DNA from: Panacibacter ginsenosidivorans
GTDB lineage: Bacteria; Bacteroidota; Bacteroidia; Chitinophagales; Chitinophagaceae
Assembly (NCBI RefSeq): GCF_007971225.1
Contig: NZ_CP042435.1
Location: 2,979,501 to 3,043,500, forward strand
Direction of reading: 5' to 3'
Length of the DNA stretch: 64,000 bases
A model generated the notes under the pieces. It was not told the origin of the DNA. It did not search any database and worked only from the letters and a program-made list of their open reading frames with translations. The position numbers were made by a program, and so were the translations under genes. This document shows positions 53,601 through 60,011 of this stretch, piece after piece. Position 1 is the first letter of the stretch. Every line of letters begins with the position of its first letter.

Positions 53601-54227
53601 ATATTATTCAGCATTATTGGTGTTATTCTGGGCTTCTCACTTACAGGTATGGAATTAAGTGCTGTAATGACGGGTATTGGCATTGTTGGTCTTGCAGGTA
53701 TCGTGGTAAAGAATGGAATTCTTGTAATTGAATTTACAGATGAGTTACGTGCAAGAGGCATGAAGACAAGAGAAGCGGCTATAGAAGCAGGTAAAACACG
53801 TATCATTCCTGTGTTGCTTACAGCACTTGCAGCAATACTTGCATTGATACCATTGGGCATTGGGTTCAATATAAATTTTATAACACTATTTTCAGAATTG
53901 AACCCGCATATTTTCTTTGGTGGAGATAGCGCAGCATTCTGGAAACCGCTTTCATGGACAATCATCTTTGGCCTTGCATTCGCATTTTTTATGACGTTGT
54001 TCATGGTGCCCAGTATGTATATAATTGTAGAACGTTTGCGCAGACCAATGCGCCGCATGTATGGCGGTAAATGGGTAAGCTTTATGGGCATACCGCCACT
54101 AACATTACTATTTATACCAATGGTAATTGTTACTTCACTTTATCACAGGATTGAAAGGAAAAGACGTGCAAGAAAATTGAAGGATAATAAAAATGTAAAT
54201 GAAGCATTTATTGGAAGTTGGTTTTAA
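50637..54227 (+). CDS. RND-family efflux permease (AcrB-like, HAE1 type)
   Basis: The 1196-residue inner membrane pump has about twelve helices in two groups of six and two large periplasmic loops. LPKEQYPDVVQPQIYVQTIY near the start, the GIIVDDAIVVIENTHRI segment of helix 4 with its conserved acidic residues, and a GIVGLAGIVVKNGILVIEF counterpart in the second half are typical. It exports drugs or amphiphiles by proton antiport with the adaptor and TolC encoded upstream. An ATG at 50589 is also in frame, but the segment between it and 50637 resembles the tail of the dispersed repeat, so MSALENFTDKF at 50637 is preferred. Confidence 0.92.
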   Translation: MSALENFTDKFKQFKPTTWSIKNKTSIYLLMLIVSIIGVYQFISLPKEQYPDVVQPQIYVQTIYVGNSPKDIENLVTRPIEKQIKSISGAKINKVTSTSQQDFSVIIVEFSTDVKTDVALQKVKDAVDKSKQDLPTDLTQQPTALEISTSDFPIMYVNVSGNFDLMQLKKYADDVKDSLENISQINRVDEIGAPEREFQINVDRPRMQAAGVTYDDIANAVARENVDISGGLLQVGNMKRNLQLKGQFKTSFDIEQVVINNIRSSPIYLRDIATIKDTIKQSESYARLNGNSVITLSILKRPGENLIETSDQVKQVVERMKASQLPPKLDVIVTSDLSNATRTSLNDLVNSIVIGFILVLVILMFFMGVVNAFFVALSVPLSVFVAFMFMPAADYIVGTHVTLNFMVLFALLFALGIIVDDAIVVIENTHRIFVQGKGLLRSDKAAMMAAGEVFVPVLAGTVTTLAPFFPLLFWPGLIGKFMIYIPTILIFTLVASLIVAFIMNPVFAVDFMNHEEHDGKSKTAIFKKPGLWIAVVLAFILDIAGQTFWGNLLFTLVILSLFNRFVLAGAIHSFQKKALPWIMGHYESLLRWALKGWRPVYLLISVFGLLIFSVILFAIVSPPVGLFPKADPNQIYVYLKLPVGTDVDYTDSVTHTIEAKVNRVLGIDKAHNKTNPIVESVISNVAKGAGDPFNGDQSVHPEWGRVQVSFLEFSKRNGLSSRPYLDSIRNAIKGIPGAEISVAQEQGGPPEEPPVNVEISSDDFDVLTKTAASFKYYLDSLQIPGIEELKMDVDLSNPEITLTVDRERCMREGLSSAQVGTEIRTALFGKEVSKIKDGKDEYKIQLRNNELQRRDLTDLLNMSITFRDFATGSVKNVPIASLVNFDYTNTLGSVKRKNYKRVITVRSNLLTEYQSKQSEINTQIAAAIQQYGAQKPDNVSIQQTGANEQIQETFSFLEKAMVAAMLIILLVLVIQFNSVSKSIIILTEILFSIIGVILGFSLTGMELSAVMTGIGIVGLAGIVVKNGILVIEFTDELRARGMKTREAAIEAGKTRIIPVLLTALAAILALIPLGIGFNINFITLFSELNPHIFFGGDSAAFWKPLSWTIIFGLAFAFFMTLFMVPSMYIIVERLRRPMRRMYGGKWVSFMGIPPLTLLFIPMVIVTSLYHRIERKRRARKLKDNKNVNEAFIGSWF

Positions 54228-54249
54228 AACAAAATAGTTTTTTTACAAC

Positions 54250-54282
54250 AAAGCCGTTCATGTTTTAAATGAACGGCTTTTT
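54250..54282 (+). terminator. Intrinsic terminator after the RND permease gene
   Basis: AAAGCCGTTCAT and ATGAACGGCTTT form a 12-bp stem with a T/A loop followed by TTTC. A half copy of the dispersed repeat starts next to its T-tract. Confidence 0.86.
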
Positions 54283-54283
54283 C

Positions 54284-54341
54284 TTTTGTTACAAGCTGCA
54301 TTTTTTCATAGCATCGCCTGTTGTGTCACTCACTTCAACTT
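54284..54341. repeat. Dispersed inverted-repeat element, left half (type B)
   Basis: The core TTGTGTCACTCACTT is at 54321-54335, preceded by ATAGCATCGCC and a left tail TTTGTTACAAGCTGC. It abuts the RND terminator. No right arm was seen. Confidence 0.75.
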
Positions 54342-54420
54342 TTGAAATATTACTGAGCAAATTATAGGCAACGTATATTCTTTGTCTGGCAACTATATAT
54401 TTTACTCATGTTGTCTGCAG

Positions 54421-54969
54421 TTATAATTTCTCTACAATTTTATAAATATTAGCTTTTAGTTTTTGTTTTAAAGTAATTGTCATTATATAATGCACTATTA
54501 GTTCTGATTTCGAATTCAGCGAATCCTTGCTGTATAACTTTATCTTGTATTGTTTATTTATAGAGTCAGGCATGACTAAGTAATAAAAGTATTTCTCATT
54601 GTTTTTGACCTGCGAAATAAATACGCTATCAGCGTATTGTCTTATTTGATTTATTGTATCAAATTGTGAATAGAAATTTGTCTTCCATTCCTTACCAAAT
54701 CTTTTTTCCAAAATTTTGTAAGCCGAATCATTTGCCTTTTGAACACTGTCCATTGTTGTTTTTGTCACAACGCAACCAATTGGAGAGTATTTAAATCCAT
54801 AACTTTTAGCGAGAAAGTTCATTTGAGTTATTGCTTCTAAATCTGGAATCCCTGTCGTGAAGATTTTCAGAGATGTATCATCTAGGGCGCTAAATGTTAT
54901 TAGCTGTTGTCTATTGGTGCCACATGAAAGTAAATAAAAGGCAAGAAGAAATAAACCTGATTTAAGCAT
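54421..54969 (-). CDS. Putative lipoprotein of unknown function
   Basis: The 182-residue protein has a lipoprotein signal with lipobox LLSCG (Cys near 16). The mature part contains IPDLEAITQMNFLAKSYGFK and is Lys/Asp-rich. No family recognised. It stands alone in the minus orientation next to the RND operon end. Confidence 0.6.
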   Translation of the reverse strand: MLKSGLFLLAFYLLSCGTNRQQLITFSALDDTSLKIFTTGIPDLEAITQMNFLAKSYGFKYSPIGCVVTKTTMDSVQKANDSAYKILEKRFGKEWKTNFYSQFDTINQIRQYADSVFISQVKNNEKYFYYLVMPDSINKQYKIKLYSKDSLNSKSELIVHYIMTITLKQKLKANIYKIVEKL

Positions 54970-55059
54970 AAAAGCTTTTTCTATTAGATGCGGCGATTTT
55001 GAATTTCCACAATAATCGCAGCCAACTTACTTCTTTACGCTATATACTTAACTACATGC

Positions 55060-56055
55060 TCACGCCATTATCTTCACAACCATTTCTTTCATCAGGTCAG
55101 CATCTTCCGTACCGCTGTCGTTAATACCGATACTTTTTAAATTGTATTGATGCAGCAAAAGCAATATTTTTTCTACACCATCATAGCCGTAATTATTCAT
55201 AGAAAGTTGTGCCGCTTTTACAGCAAAATTATTTCTGAATATTCCAAACAGCGCCTGTTCATTTTTATTTTCCATGCCATAGATAGAATATATTTTACTG
55301 AAATAACTATATAATGTTGGCAGTAATAATTGTATGGGAGCTGCTTTAGGGTTAGCAGCGAAGTATTGAATGATGCGTATAGCTTTTGCAAGATTCTTTT
55401 GCGCAATCGCATCCTGCAGTTCAAATACATTGAATTCTTTGCTGATGCCAATATATTTTTCAATGTCTTCTTCTGTAATACTTTTCCTGGCGCCAAGATT
55501 TACAGAAAGCTTTTCTACTTCGTTTTGTAAGCGGTTAAGATCATTACCAATATGATCTACCAATAATGCTAATGCTCTTGGGTTAATGGTTAAACCATGC
55601 GATGCGATCATTTGTCCCGTCCATTCAGGAAGCTGATTATCGTATAACTTTTTGGTAGTAACGACTTCGCCCTTTTCTTTAATGAGCTTCGCAAATTTGG
55701 TACGTGCATCTAATTTTTTGTCTTTATAGCCTACTACAAAAATGGTAGAGACCAAAGGCCTGCTCACATAATTTTCCAACTTTTCAATATCTTTCATCTG
55801 TTGCGCTTCTTTCAGCAATACCACTTGTTTTTCGGCAAACATGGGGTAACGCATGCAGGCATTTACGACAGATGCCCAGTCAGCATCGCGTCCATAAAAA
55901 ACAGTAAGATTAAAGCCTGCTTCGCTTTCATTGAGAATATGGTGTTCCGCATAATTAATTACCATATCTATGTAATAAGGCTCTTCGCCTTCCAGCCAGT
56001 AAAGCGATTTGAAATTTTTCTTTTTCCACTCTGAGATGATCTTTTCTGCGGACAT
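55060..56055 (-). CDS. holA: DNA polymerase III delta subunit
   Basis: HolA opens the sliding clamp as part of the clamp loader. The 331-residue protein has the N-terminal WLEGEEPYYIDMVI segment, the Pro/Phe-rich MRYPMFAEKQVVLL clamp-contact stretch, the central LVDHIGNDLNRLQNEVEKL signature and IQLLLPTLYSYFSKI near the end. An ATG seven codons upstream at 56076 lies ahead of the predicted -7 box, so MSAEKIISEW at 56055 is the start. It is divergent from the DUF2064 gene. Confidence 0.92.
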   Translation of the reverse strand: MSAEKIISEWKKKNFKSLYWLEGEEPYYIDMVINYAEHHILNESEAGFNLTVFYGRDADWASVVNACMRYPMFAEKQVVLLKEAQQMKDIEKLENYVSRPLVSTIFVVGYKDKKLDARTKFAKLIKEKGEVVTTKKLYDNQLPEWTGQMIASHGLTINPRALALLVDHIGNDLNRLQNEVEKLSVNLGARKSITEEDIEKYIGISKEFNVFELQDAIAQKNLAKAIRIIQYFAANPKAAPIQLLLPTLYSYFSKIYSIYGMENKNEQALFGIFRNNFAVKAAQLSMNNYGYDGVEKILLLLHQYNLKSIGINDSGTEDADLMKEMVVKIMA

Positions 56056-56059
56056 GCTG

Positions 56060-56090
56060 CAAATATAACTACCCACCTACATGCGAACAA
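56060..56090 (-). promoter_or_regulatory. Promoter of holA
   Basis: On the minus strand TTG (56088-56090), a 20-bp spacer and TATATTTG (56060-56067) match the Bacteroidota promoter. It sets the holA start at 56055, five bases after the -7 element. Confidence 0.52.
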
Positions 56091-56190
56091 TAAATGAAAG
56101 AACGATCTCATTCTTAAAAATGATGTAAATACTTTGCGTTGAGGATTAAGACATGCAGCGAAAATCTGCGAACTGCACTCTTATAATTGC

Positions 56191-56781
56191 ATGAAAGCGG
56201 CATTGATCATATTGGTACATGATCCCGTTCCCTGTACAGTAAAGACCGGTAAGGTTGATTTCATCAGTGAACAGGAGTCCTTTGCCATGCGTCGTCAGCT
56301 TTTAATGCATACCAGGCATATTACTATTGATTTGGATGCAGACAAGTTTCTTTTTGTAAATGAATCTTCGGATGATGATATATGGAACAGGAGTATTTAT
56401 CTTAGAAGAATGCAGAGAGGCTGGGGAAGAGGAGACATAATGATGCATGCTTTTGAAACAGTTTTTAGAATGGGTTATTCAAAAGTTGTAATGATATGCA
56501 GTGACAGTATAGAAACAGAAACTACTCATCTTATACATGCTTATGATCATCTGAATAATTATGACGTTGTGATAGGGCCTGCACAGGAAGGGGGATATTA
56601 TTTAATTGGTATGAAAAAAATGCAGCCATTGTTGTTTAAATATAAAGCATGGAATACACCGGTCTTATTACAGCAAACACTTGATGATATTGCACAACTG
56701 CGGTTAACTTATCACTTGCAGCAAGTGCTGAATGACGTGGAAGAAGAAAAAGAGAAATATCTTTTTAAACACAGGCAATAA
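56191..56781 (+). CDS. DUF2064-like GT-A fold protein (possible glycosyltransferase relative)
   Basis: The 196-residue protein has the DUF2064 pattern DVVIGPAQEGGYYLIGMKK with the preceding acidic CSDSIETETTHLI segment and AYDHLNNY. In this family the first motif usually reads G-x-D-x-P; here it reads CSDSIE and lacks the proline. Family members are nucleotide-sugar transferases of uncertain substrate, some linked to arsenosugar synthesis. Nothing nearby supports a pathway. It is divergent from holA. Confidence 0.72.
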   Translation: MKAALIILVHDPVPCTVKTGKVDFISEQESFAMRRQLLMHTRHITIDLDADKFLFVNESSDDDIWNRSIYLRRMQRGWGRGDIMMHAFETVFRMGYSKVVMICSDSIETETTHLIHAYDHLNNYDVVIGPAQEGGYYLIGMKKMQPLLFKYKAWNTPVLLQQTLDDIAQLRLTYHLQQVLNDVEEEKEKYLFKHRQ

Positions 56782-56810
56782 AAAGCCATGTAGCTGAATA
56801 ATGTTTGAAC

Positions 56811-56871
56811 GTATAAGAGTGCAACGCAACAAAAGTTAAATAGTTGCTACGCTGCCTGGCTACAAAAATTG
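56811..56871. repeat. Dispersed inverted-repeat element, right half (type A')
   Basis: The arm GTATAAGAGTGCAACGCAA is at 56811-56829, differing from consensus at two positions. The tail ends GCCTGGCTACAAAAATTG. Confidence 0.72.
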
Positions 56872-56900
56872 ATCAATACTGCTTGAGCGACCTATACAAA

Positions 56901-57293
56901 TTACAACCCTAACTCTTTTAAAGGATTCCAGAACCGTTTTTCAAAATCTATTACCTTATCTTTTTCGACCCTAACCCCTTCTTTTTCCAAAAGCTCCTGC
57001 ATTCGGGTCGGTGTTTCAAAATGCATCTTGCCACTGAGCATTCCATTTCTGTTTACAACTCTTTGTGCCGGAACTTTTGGTTTAGCATACGATGCACCAT
57101 TCATGGCCCATCCAACCATCCGGGCTGAAAGTTTTGTGCCGAGATAGCTGGCAATAGCGCCATAAGAAGTGACACGTCCCTTAGGAATTTGTCTTACTAC
57201 AGCCCATACATCTTCGAAGAAAGAAAATTCTTTTGACTTATCTTTTACAGGAACTTTTTCTTTTTGCTTTTTTAGTATTGCGCTTTTCTTCAT
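56901..57293 (-). CDS. Alkyltransferase-like protein (ATL), MGMT family without active cysteine
   Basis: The 130-residue protein is related to O6-alkylguanine-DNA alkyltransferase: VVRQIPKGRVTSYGAIA (DNA-binding wing), MVGWAMNGA and the active-site region. There the usual PCHRV reads PAQRV, so the reactive Cys is Ala. Such ATL proteins bind alkylated guanine and hand it to nucleotide excision repair rather than repairing it directly. It lies 16 bases after DUF5522 on the same strand, in a run starting with trmB. Confidence 0.85.
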   Translation of the reverse strand: MKKSAILKKQKEKVPVKDKSKEFSFFEDVWAVVRQIPKGRVTSYGAIASYLGTKLSARMVGWAMNGASYAKPKVPAQRVVNRNGMLSGKMHFETPTRMQELLEKEGVRVEKDKVIDFEKRFWNPLKELGL

Positions 57294-57309
57294 GATTGAA
57301 AGTTAGCAA

Positions 57310-57522
57310 CTATTCGGATGAATCTTTTGCAATAGCATTGTTCTTTCTTTGCTGTAATAAATAGGTTTTTTGCGGTTCGGGAACAGCTTCAAAATTATAG
57401 GGACAGTGTAAACAGCCATTACCACAGCAATAACCGCGTTCCAGGTGGTATGCACTTGTAAAAACCATTAAACCAGCTTCATTAAAATAATAATGTGTTT
57501 GTTCAATCAATTTGCTGCTCAC
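57310..57522 (-). CDS. DUF5522 small cysteine-rich protein
   Basis: The 70-residue protein has the pattern YYFNEAGLMVFTSAYHLERG followed by CCGNGCLHCPY, which matches DUF5522 as I remember it. The clustered Cys residues suggest zinc or iron-sulfur binding. The start is a GTG at 57522, 20 bases inside the 3' end of trmB, so it is translationally coupled to it. Function unknown. Confidence 0.75.
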   Translation of the reverse strand: MSSKLIEQTHYYFNEAGLMVFTSAYHLERGYCCGNGCLHCPYNFEAVPEPQKTYLLQQRKNNAIAKDSSE

Positions 57523-58207
57523 CGATCATGTTTTTTAGTATTTTGTCTTTTAAGGGATCAATTATCTTATTCAATCGAAACTGCAGGTAATGAATGCGGT
57601 TGCTACCGGCTATATCCAATCCTTCATAATGTGTTTTTATACTTAATTCTTTTCCTGGGGTGGTTTGCCTGTACACATCATCATAATCATCTAACAATTC
57701 AAGGTCGTAAAGGTTGATAACAGTTTTGGTGAAATTATAAAGTACCGGGCTGTCTGTTTTTAAATGAACCAGTCCATTATGTTGCAAAAACTGCTGGTAT
57801 AATCTTAAAAACCTTGGGTGCGTAAGGCGCTTCTTCATTCTTGATAAACGCAACTGCGGGTCTGGAAAAGTTATCCATATCTCTGCAACCTCATCCTTAC
57901 TAAAATAATCAGTAACCTTATCTATCTGTGAGCGTACAAAAGCAACATTGGAAAGCCCTTCCTCAAGCGCTGTTTTTGCACCACGCCATATCCTGTTTCC
58001 TTTAATATCTATACCAATAAAATTTCTTTGCGGGTAAAGCCTGCTTAATCCAATAGCATATTCTCCTTTGCCGCAGGCAAGTTCTAAAATAATCGGGCTT
58101 GTATTTTTAAAAAAATCGTTCCACTTGCCTTTTATACCTGCCGGATATTCCAGCACATTTGAAAAACTTTTGATCTCTGCAAAACGTATGAGTTTTTTTT
58201 GTCCCAT
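57503..58207 (-). CDS. trmB: tRNA (guanine-N7-)-methyltransferase
   Basis: TrmB makes m7G46 in tRNA using S-adenosylmethionine. The 234-residue protein has the SAM motif ELACGKGEYAIGL, GIDIKGNRIWRGAKTA and the catalytic EIWITFPDPQ segment, followed by KKRLTHPRFL. It overlaps the DUF5522 gene by 20 bases. A TAnnTTTG element lies eight bases upstream. Confidence 0.94.
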   Translation of the reverse strand: MGQKKLIRFAEIKSFSNVLEYPAGIKGKWNDFFKNTSPIILELACGKGEYAIGLSRLYPQRNFIGIDIKGNRIWRGAKTALEEGLSNVAFVRSQIDKVTDYFSKDEVAEIWITFPDPQLRLSRMKKRLTHPRFLRLYQQFLQHNGLVHLKTDSPVLYNFTKTVINLYDLELLDDYDDVYRQTTPGKELSIKTHYEGLDIAGSNRIHYLQFRLNKIIDPLKDKILKNMIGEQQID

Positions 58208-58214
58208 AAAGCTG

Positions 58215-58222
58215 CAAATGTA
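58215..58222 (-). promoter_or_regulatory. Predicted -7 element of the trmB-DUF5522-ATL operon
   Basis: The minus strand reads TACATTTG, matching TAnnTTTG, eight bases before the trmB ATG. A TTTG lies 23 bp upstream of it (58246-58249). Confidence 0.5.
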
Positions 58223-58501
58223 GTGTCTCTAACAAAAGCCGGGTCCAAAAATCATTATCTGTAACGTATATATTTAATTGCGATTAATATTTAATTGCAA
58301 TTGGGCAAACGATTGTGTACATTTAATAACTGTTCAAAATGTATGTTTGTCAGGTGAATCTGTTGGTTGACAATAGAATTATGAATGATCTTTGAAAATA
58401 GTAGTCAGGTATAATTGAAAGCAGCATGTTATAAAATTACTTTGCAAGTAATTAAAATATTTGCAGGTATACGAACAACTGTTCTTAAATCGTTTGAATA
58501 G

Positions 58502-58654
58502 GAAAAGAAAGCCACTAAAGCGAAATTGCAACGGGCTTTTGTAGCAATTCCTTTCAAAACCACAAACAGTCTTTCCAATGTCTACGATTCTGCCACCAGC
58601 CGCAACCTTGCACCGATTTGTGAAAAGTTTTTTGAAAAAGATCGAGCGGTTTAG
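58502..58654 (+). pseudogene. Possible decayed gene remnant
   Basis: A 50-codon frame between two stop codons has coding-like composition (contains AFVAIPFKTTNSLSNVYDSA and CEKFFEKDRAV) but no ATG start and no recognisable family. A terminator-like hairpin lies about 110 bases downstream. It may be the 3' part of a lost gene, or chance. Confidence 0.22.
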
Positions 58655-58762
58655 TAAATTACTAATGTTTCATCATAAAAATATAAGTAAGCAAGATCCC
58701 TATTCGGATTAGCTGGATAAATACAAATGTCGTTTTTCGCTAACAAGCAGTTAGTTATGGTT

Positions 58763-58792
58763 AAGCGGTTGTGTTCCCACAATCGCTTTTTT
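58763..58792 (+). terminator. Intrinsic terminator-like hairpin
   Basis: AAGCGGTTGTG and CACAATCGCTT pair with one mismatch, followed by TTTTTTA. No intact gene precedes it on this strand, so it may be left from the decayed frame at 58502-58654. Confidence 0.6.
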
Positions 58793-58948
58793 ATTTGGTT
58801 ACAGGCTTTAGCCTTTCATGGCATCGCCTGTTGTGTCACTCACTTGTACGTCCGGAAGAACTGTCGACAGACCGTTCATGGCTGTTATGGAGCACAAGGG
58901 TGCGACGCAACAAAAGCCCCATTAATGCAAAAAAGCCGGAAACATAAT
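58791..58948. repeat. Dispersed inverted-repeat element, complete B/A' copy
   Basis: The left arm TTGTGTCACTCACTTGTAC is at 58831-58849 after GGCATCGCC. The right arm GCACAAGGGTGCGACGCAA is at 58892-58910. The tails are ATTTGGTTACAGGC on the left and GCCGGAAACATAATG on the right. The loop contains CTGTCGACAG. Confidence 0.88.
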
Positions 58949-58951
58949 GAT

Positions 58952-59857
58952 TCATTTAACTTCTGAAACTGATGTTGCCTGCCATTTACTTTTTGGATTG
59001 TAATACTGCCACAACAATGAAGATAATTTTCTGGTAAGCACCCAGGCTTCATTATTATATTCCCAGCTTGTATCTGCATTATTTTTTGAAAAAATGCTGA
59101 AGATATAGGGGTTGTTGTTACTGTTTACGTACACTACTTCATTGCGGCTTTCATCCACAGCGCCATTTTTATCAGCAACAAAAACACCAGGTGGAATTTG
59201 AGAAAGAGCTTCTTCATCCCAATACTGGCGCCCTAACAACCGTAACATCTTTTCATCAGATGCTTTATCCAATAATTGATTATTTACAACCCGCTCCATA
59301 AATCCGGCTATTTCCCGTGGTGTTGTCTGGCCCCACCCGTATTGACTTCTGTCTGCTTCCCGCCCTGGTGTTCTGCTGTTAACACGGGTATTTTTAAAAC
59401 CTAGACTATCGAGCAATTCATTGATCCTTTTACCACCGCCTGATAAGCCCTGCAGCCAAAGGCTGGCGCAGTTATCACTTATGGTAAGCATCAGCATCAT
59501 TACTTTACTAAGCTCTATTGTGGCACTGTCTTTAAAAGAGGAAAGGATATCATCTCCTTCATCATAAAAAAGCGAATCTGTGTAAGTAAGCCGCTGATGA
59601 TAATTAAGCTGGCCTGTAGTTATTTTATCCATAATGCCAAGCAGAATAGGCATCTTTACAATACTGGCCGTAGGAAAAACGGAATCAGCATTCAAGGCTA
59701 CTATTTTATTATGTTTAAGGTCATGCACAAACACGCCAACATTACCATGAAAACCCTGCAGCAAAAATTTTATCTGCGACTGTAATTTTGTATCTGTTTT
59801 TTGTGCTGTTAATATTAATGGAATGCATAACAGAAGTAATAAAGTAGGTCGTAGCAT
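58952..59857 (-). CDS. Secreted serine hydrolase of the class A beta-lactamase / penicillin-binding fold
   Basis: The 301-residue protein has a signal peptide (about 1-18, ending LTAQ). The three active-site motifs are visible: SxxK in TASIVKMP (Ser65-Lys68), SDN (Ser127-Asn129) and KNG (Lys230-Gly232) in place of KTG. The usual deacylating Glu of class A enzymes (ExxLN) is not obvious. It may therefore be a D,D-peptidase-like or non-lactamase hydrolase rather than a resistance enzyme. It is divergent from the MG2/plug gene. Confidence 0.82.
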   Translation of the reverse strand: MLRPTLLLLLCIPLILTAQKTDTKLQSQIKFLLQGFHGNVGVFVHDLKHNKIVALNADSVFPTASIVKMPILLGIMDKITTGQLNYHQRLTYTDSLFYDEGDDILSSFKDSATIELSKVMMLMLTISDNCASLWLQGLSGGGKRINELLDSLGFKNTRVNSRTPGREADRSQYGWGQTTPREIAGFMERVVNNQLLDKASDEKMLRLLGRQYWDEEALSQIPPGVFVADKNGAVDESRNEVVYVNSNNNPYIFSIFSKNNADTSWEYNNEAWVLTRKLSSLLWQYYNPKSKWQATSVSEVK

Positions 59858-60011
59858 AATTATATTAATTGAATTTTTGAAGTTAACTAATTTTAAAAAA
59901 GCACTTGCGCTGATTTTGCTTCACAAGTTTTGTTGCTAAACTGTTAAGGTGCTGAATGTATAATATTCTTGAATTATTTTGAGCCATCTATTTTGAATAA
60001 AAGAAATTGAT

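Larger units (their letters stand above)
58223..58951. other. Long stretch without an intact gene
   Basis: It holds a direct repeat ATATTTAATTGC (58270-58281 and 58287-58298). An open but ATG-less frame follows at 58502-58654, then a hairpin terminator at 58763 and a B/A' dispersed repeat. The composition hints at a decayed gene, but none could be identified. Confidence 0.4.

Noticed and set aside
58727-58966. A 79-codon + strand frame over the repeat
   Set aside because: Most of it is the terminator hairpin and both arms of the 58791 repeat copy; no family resemblance.
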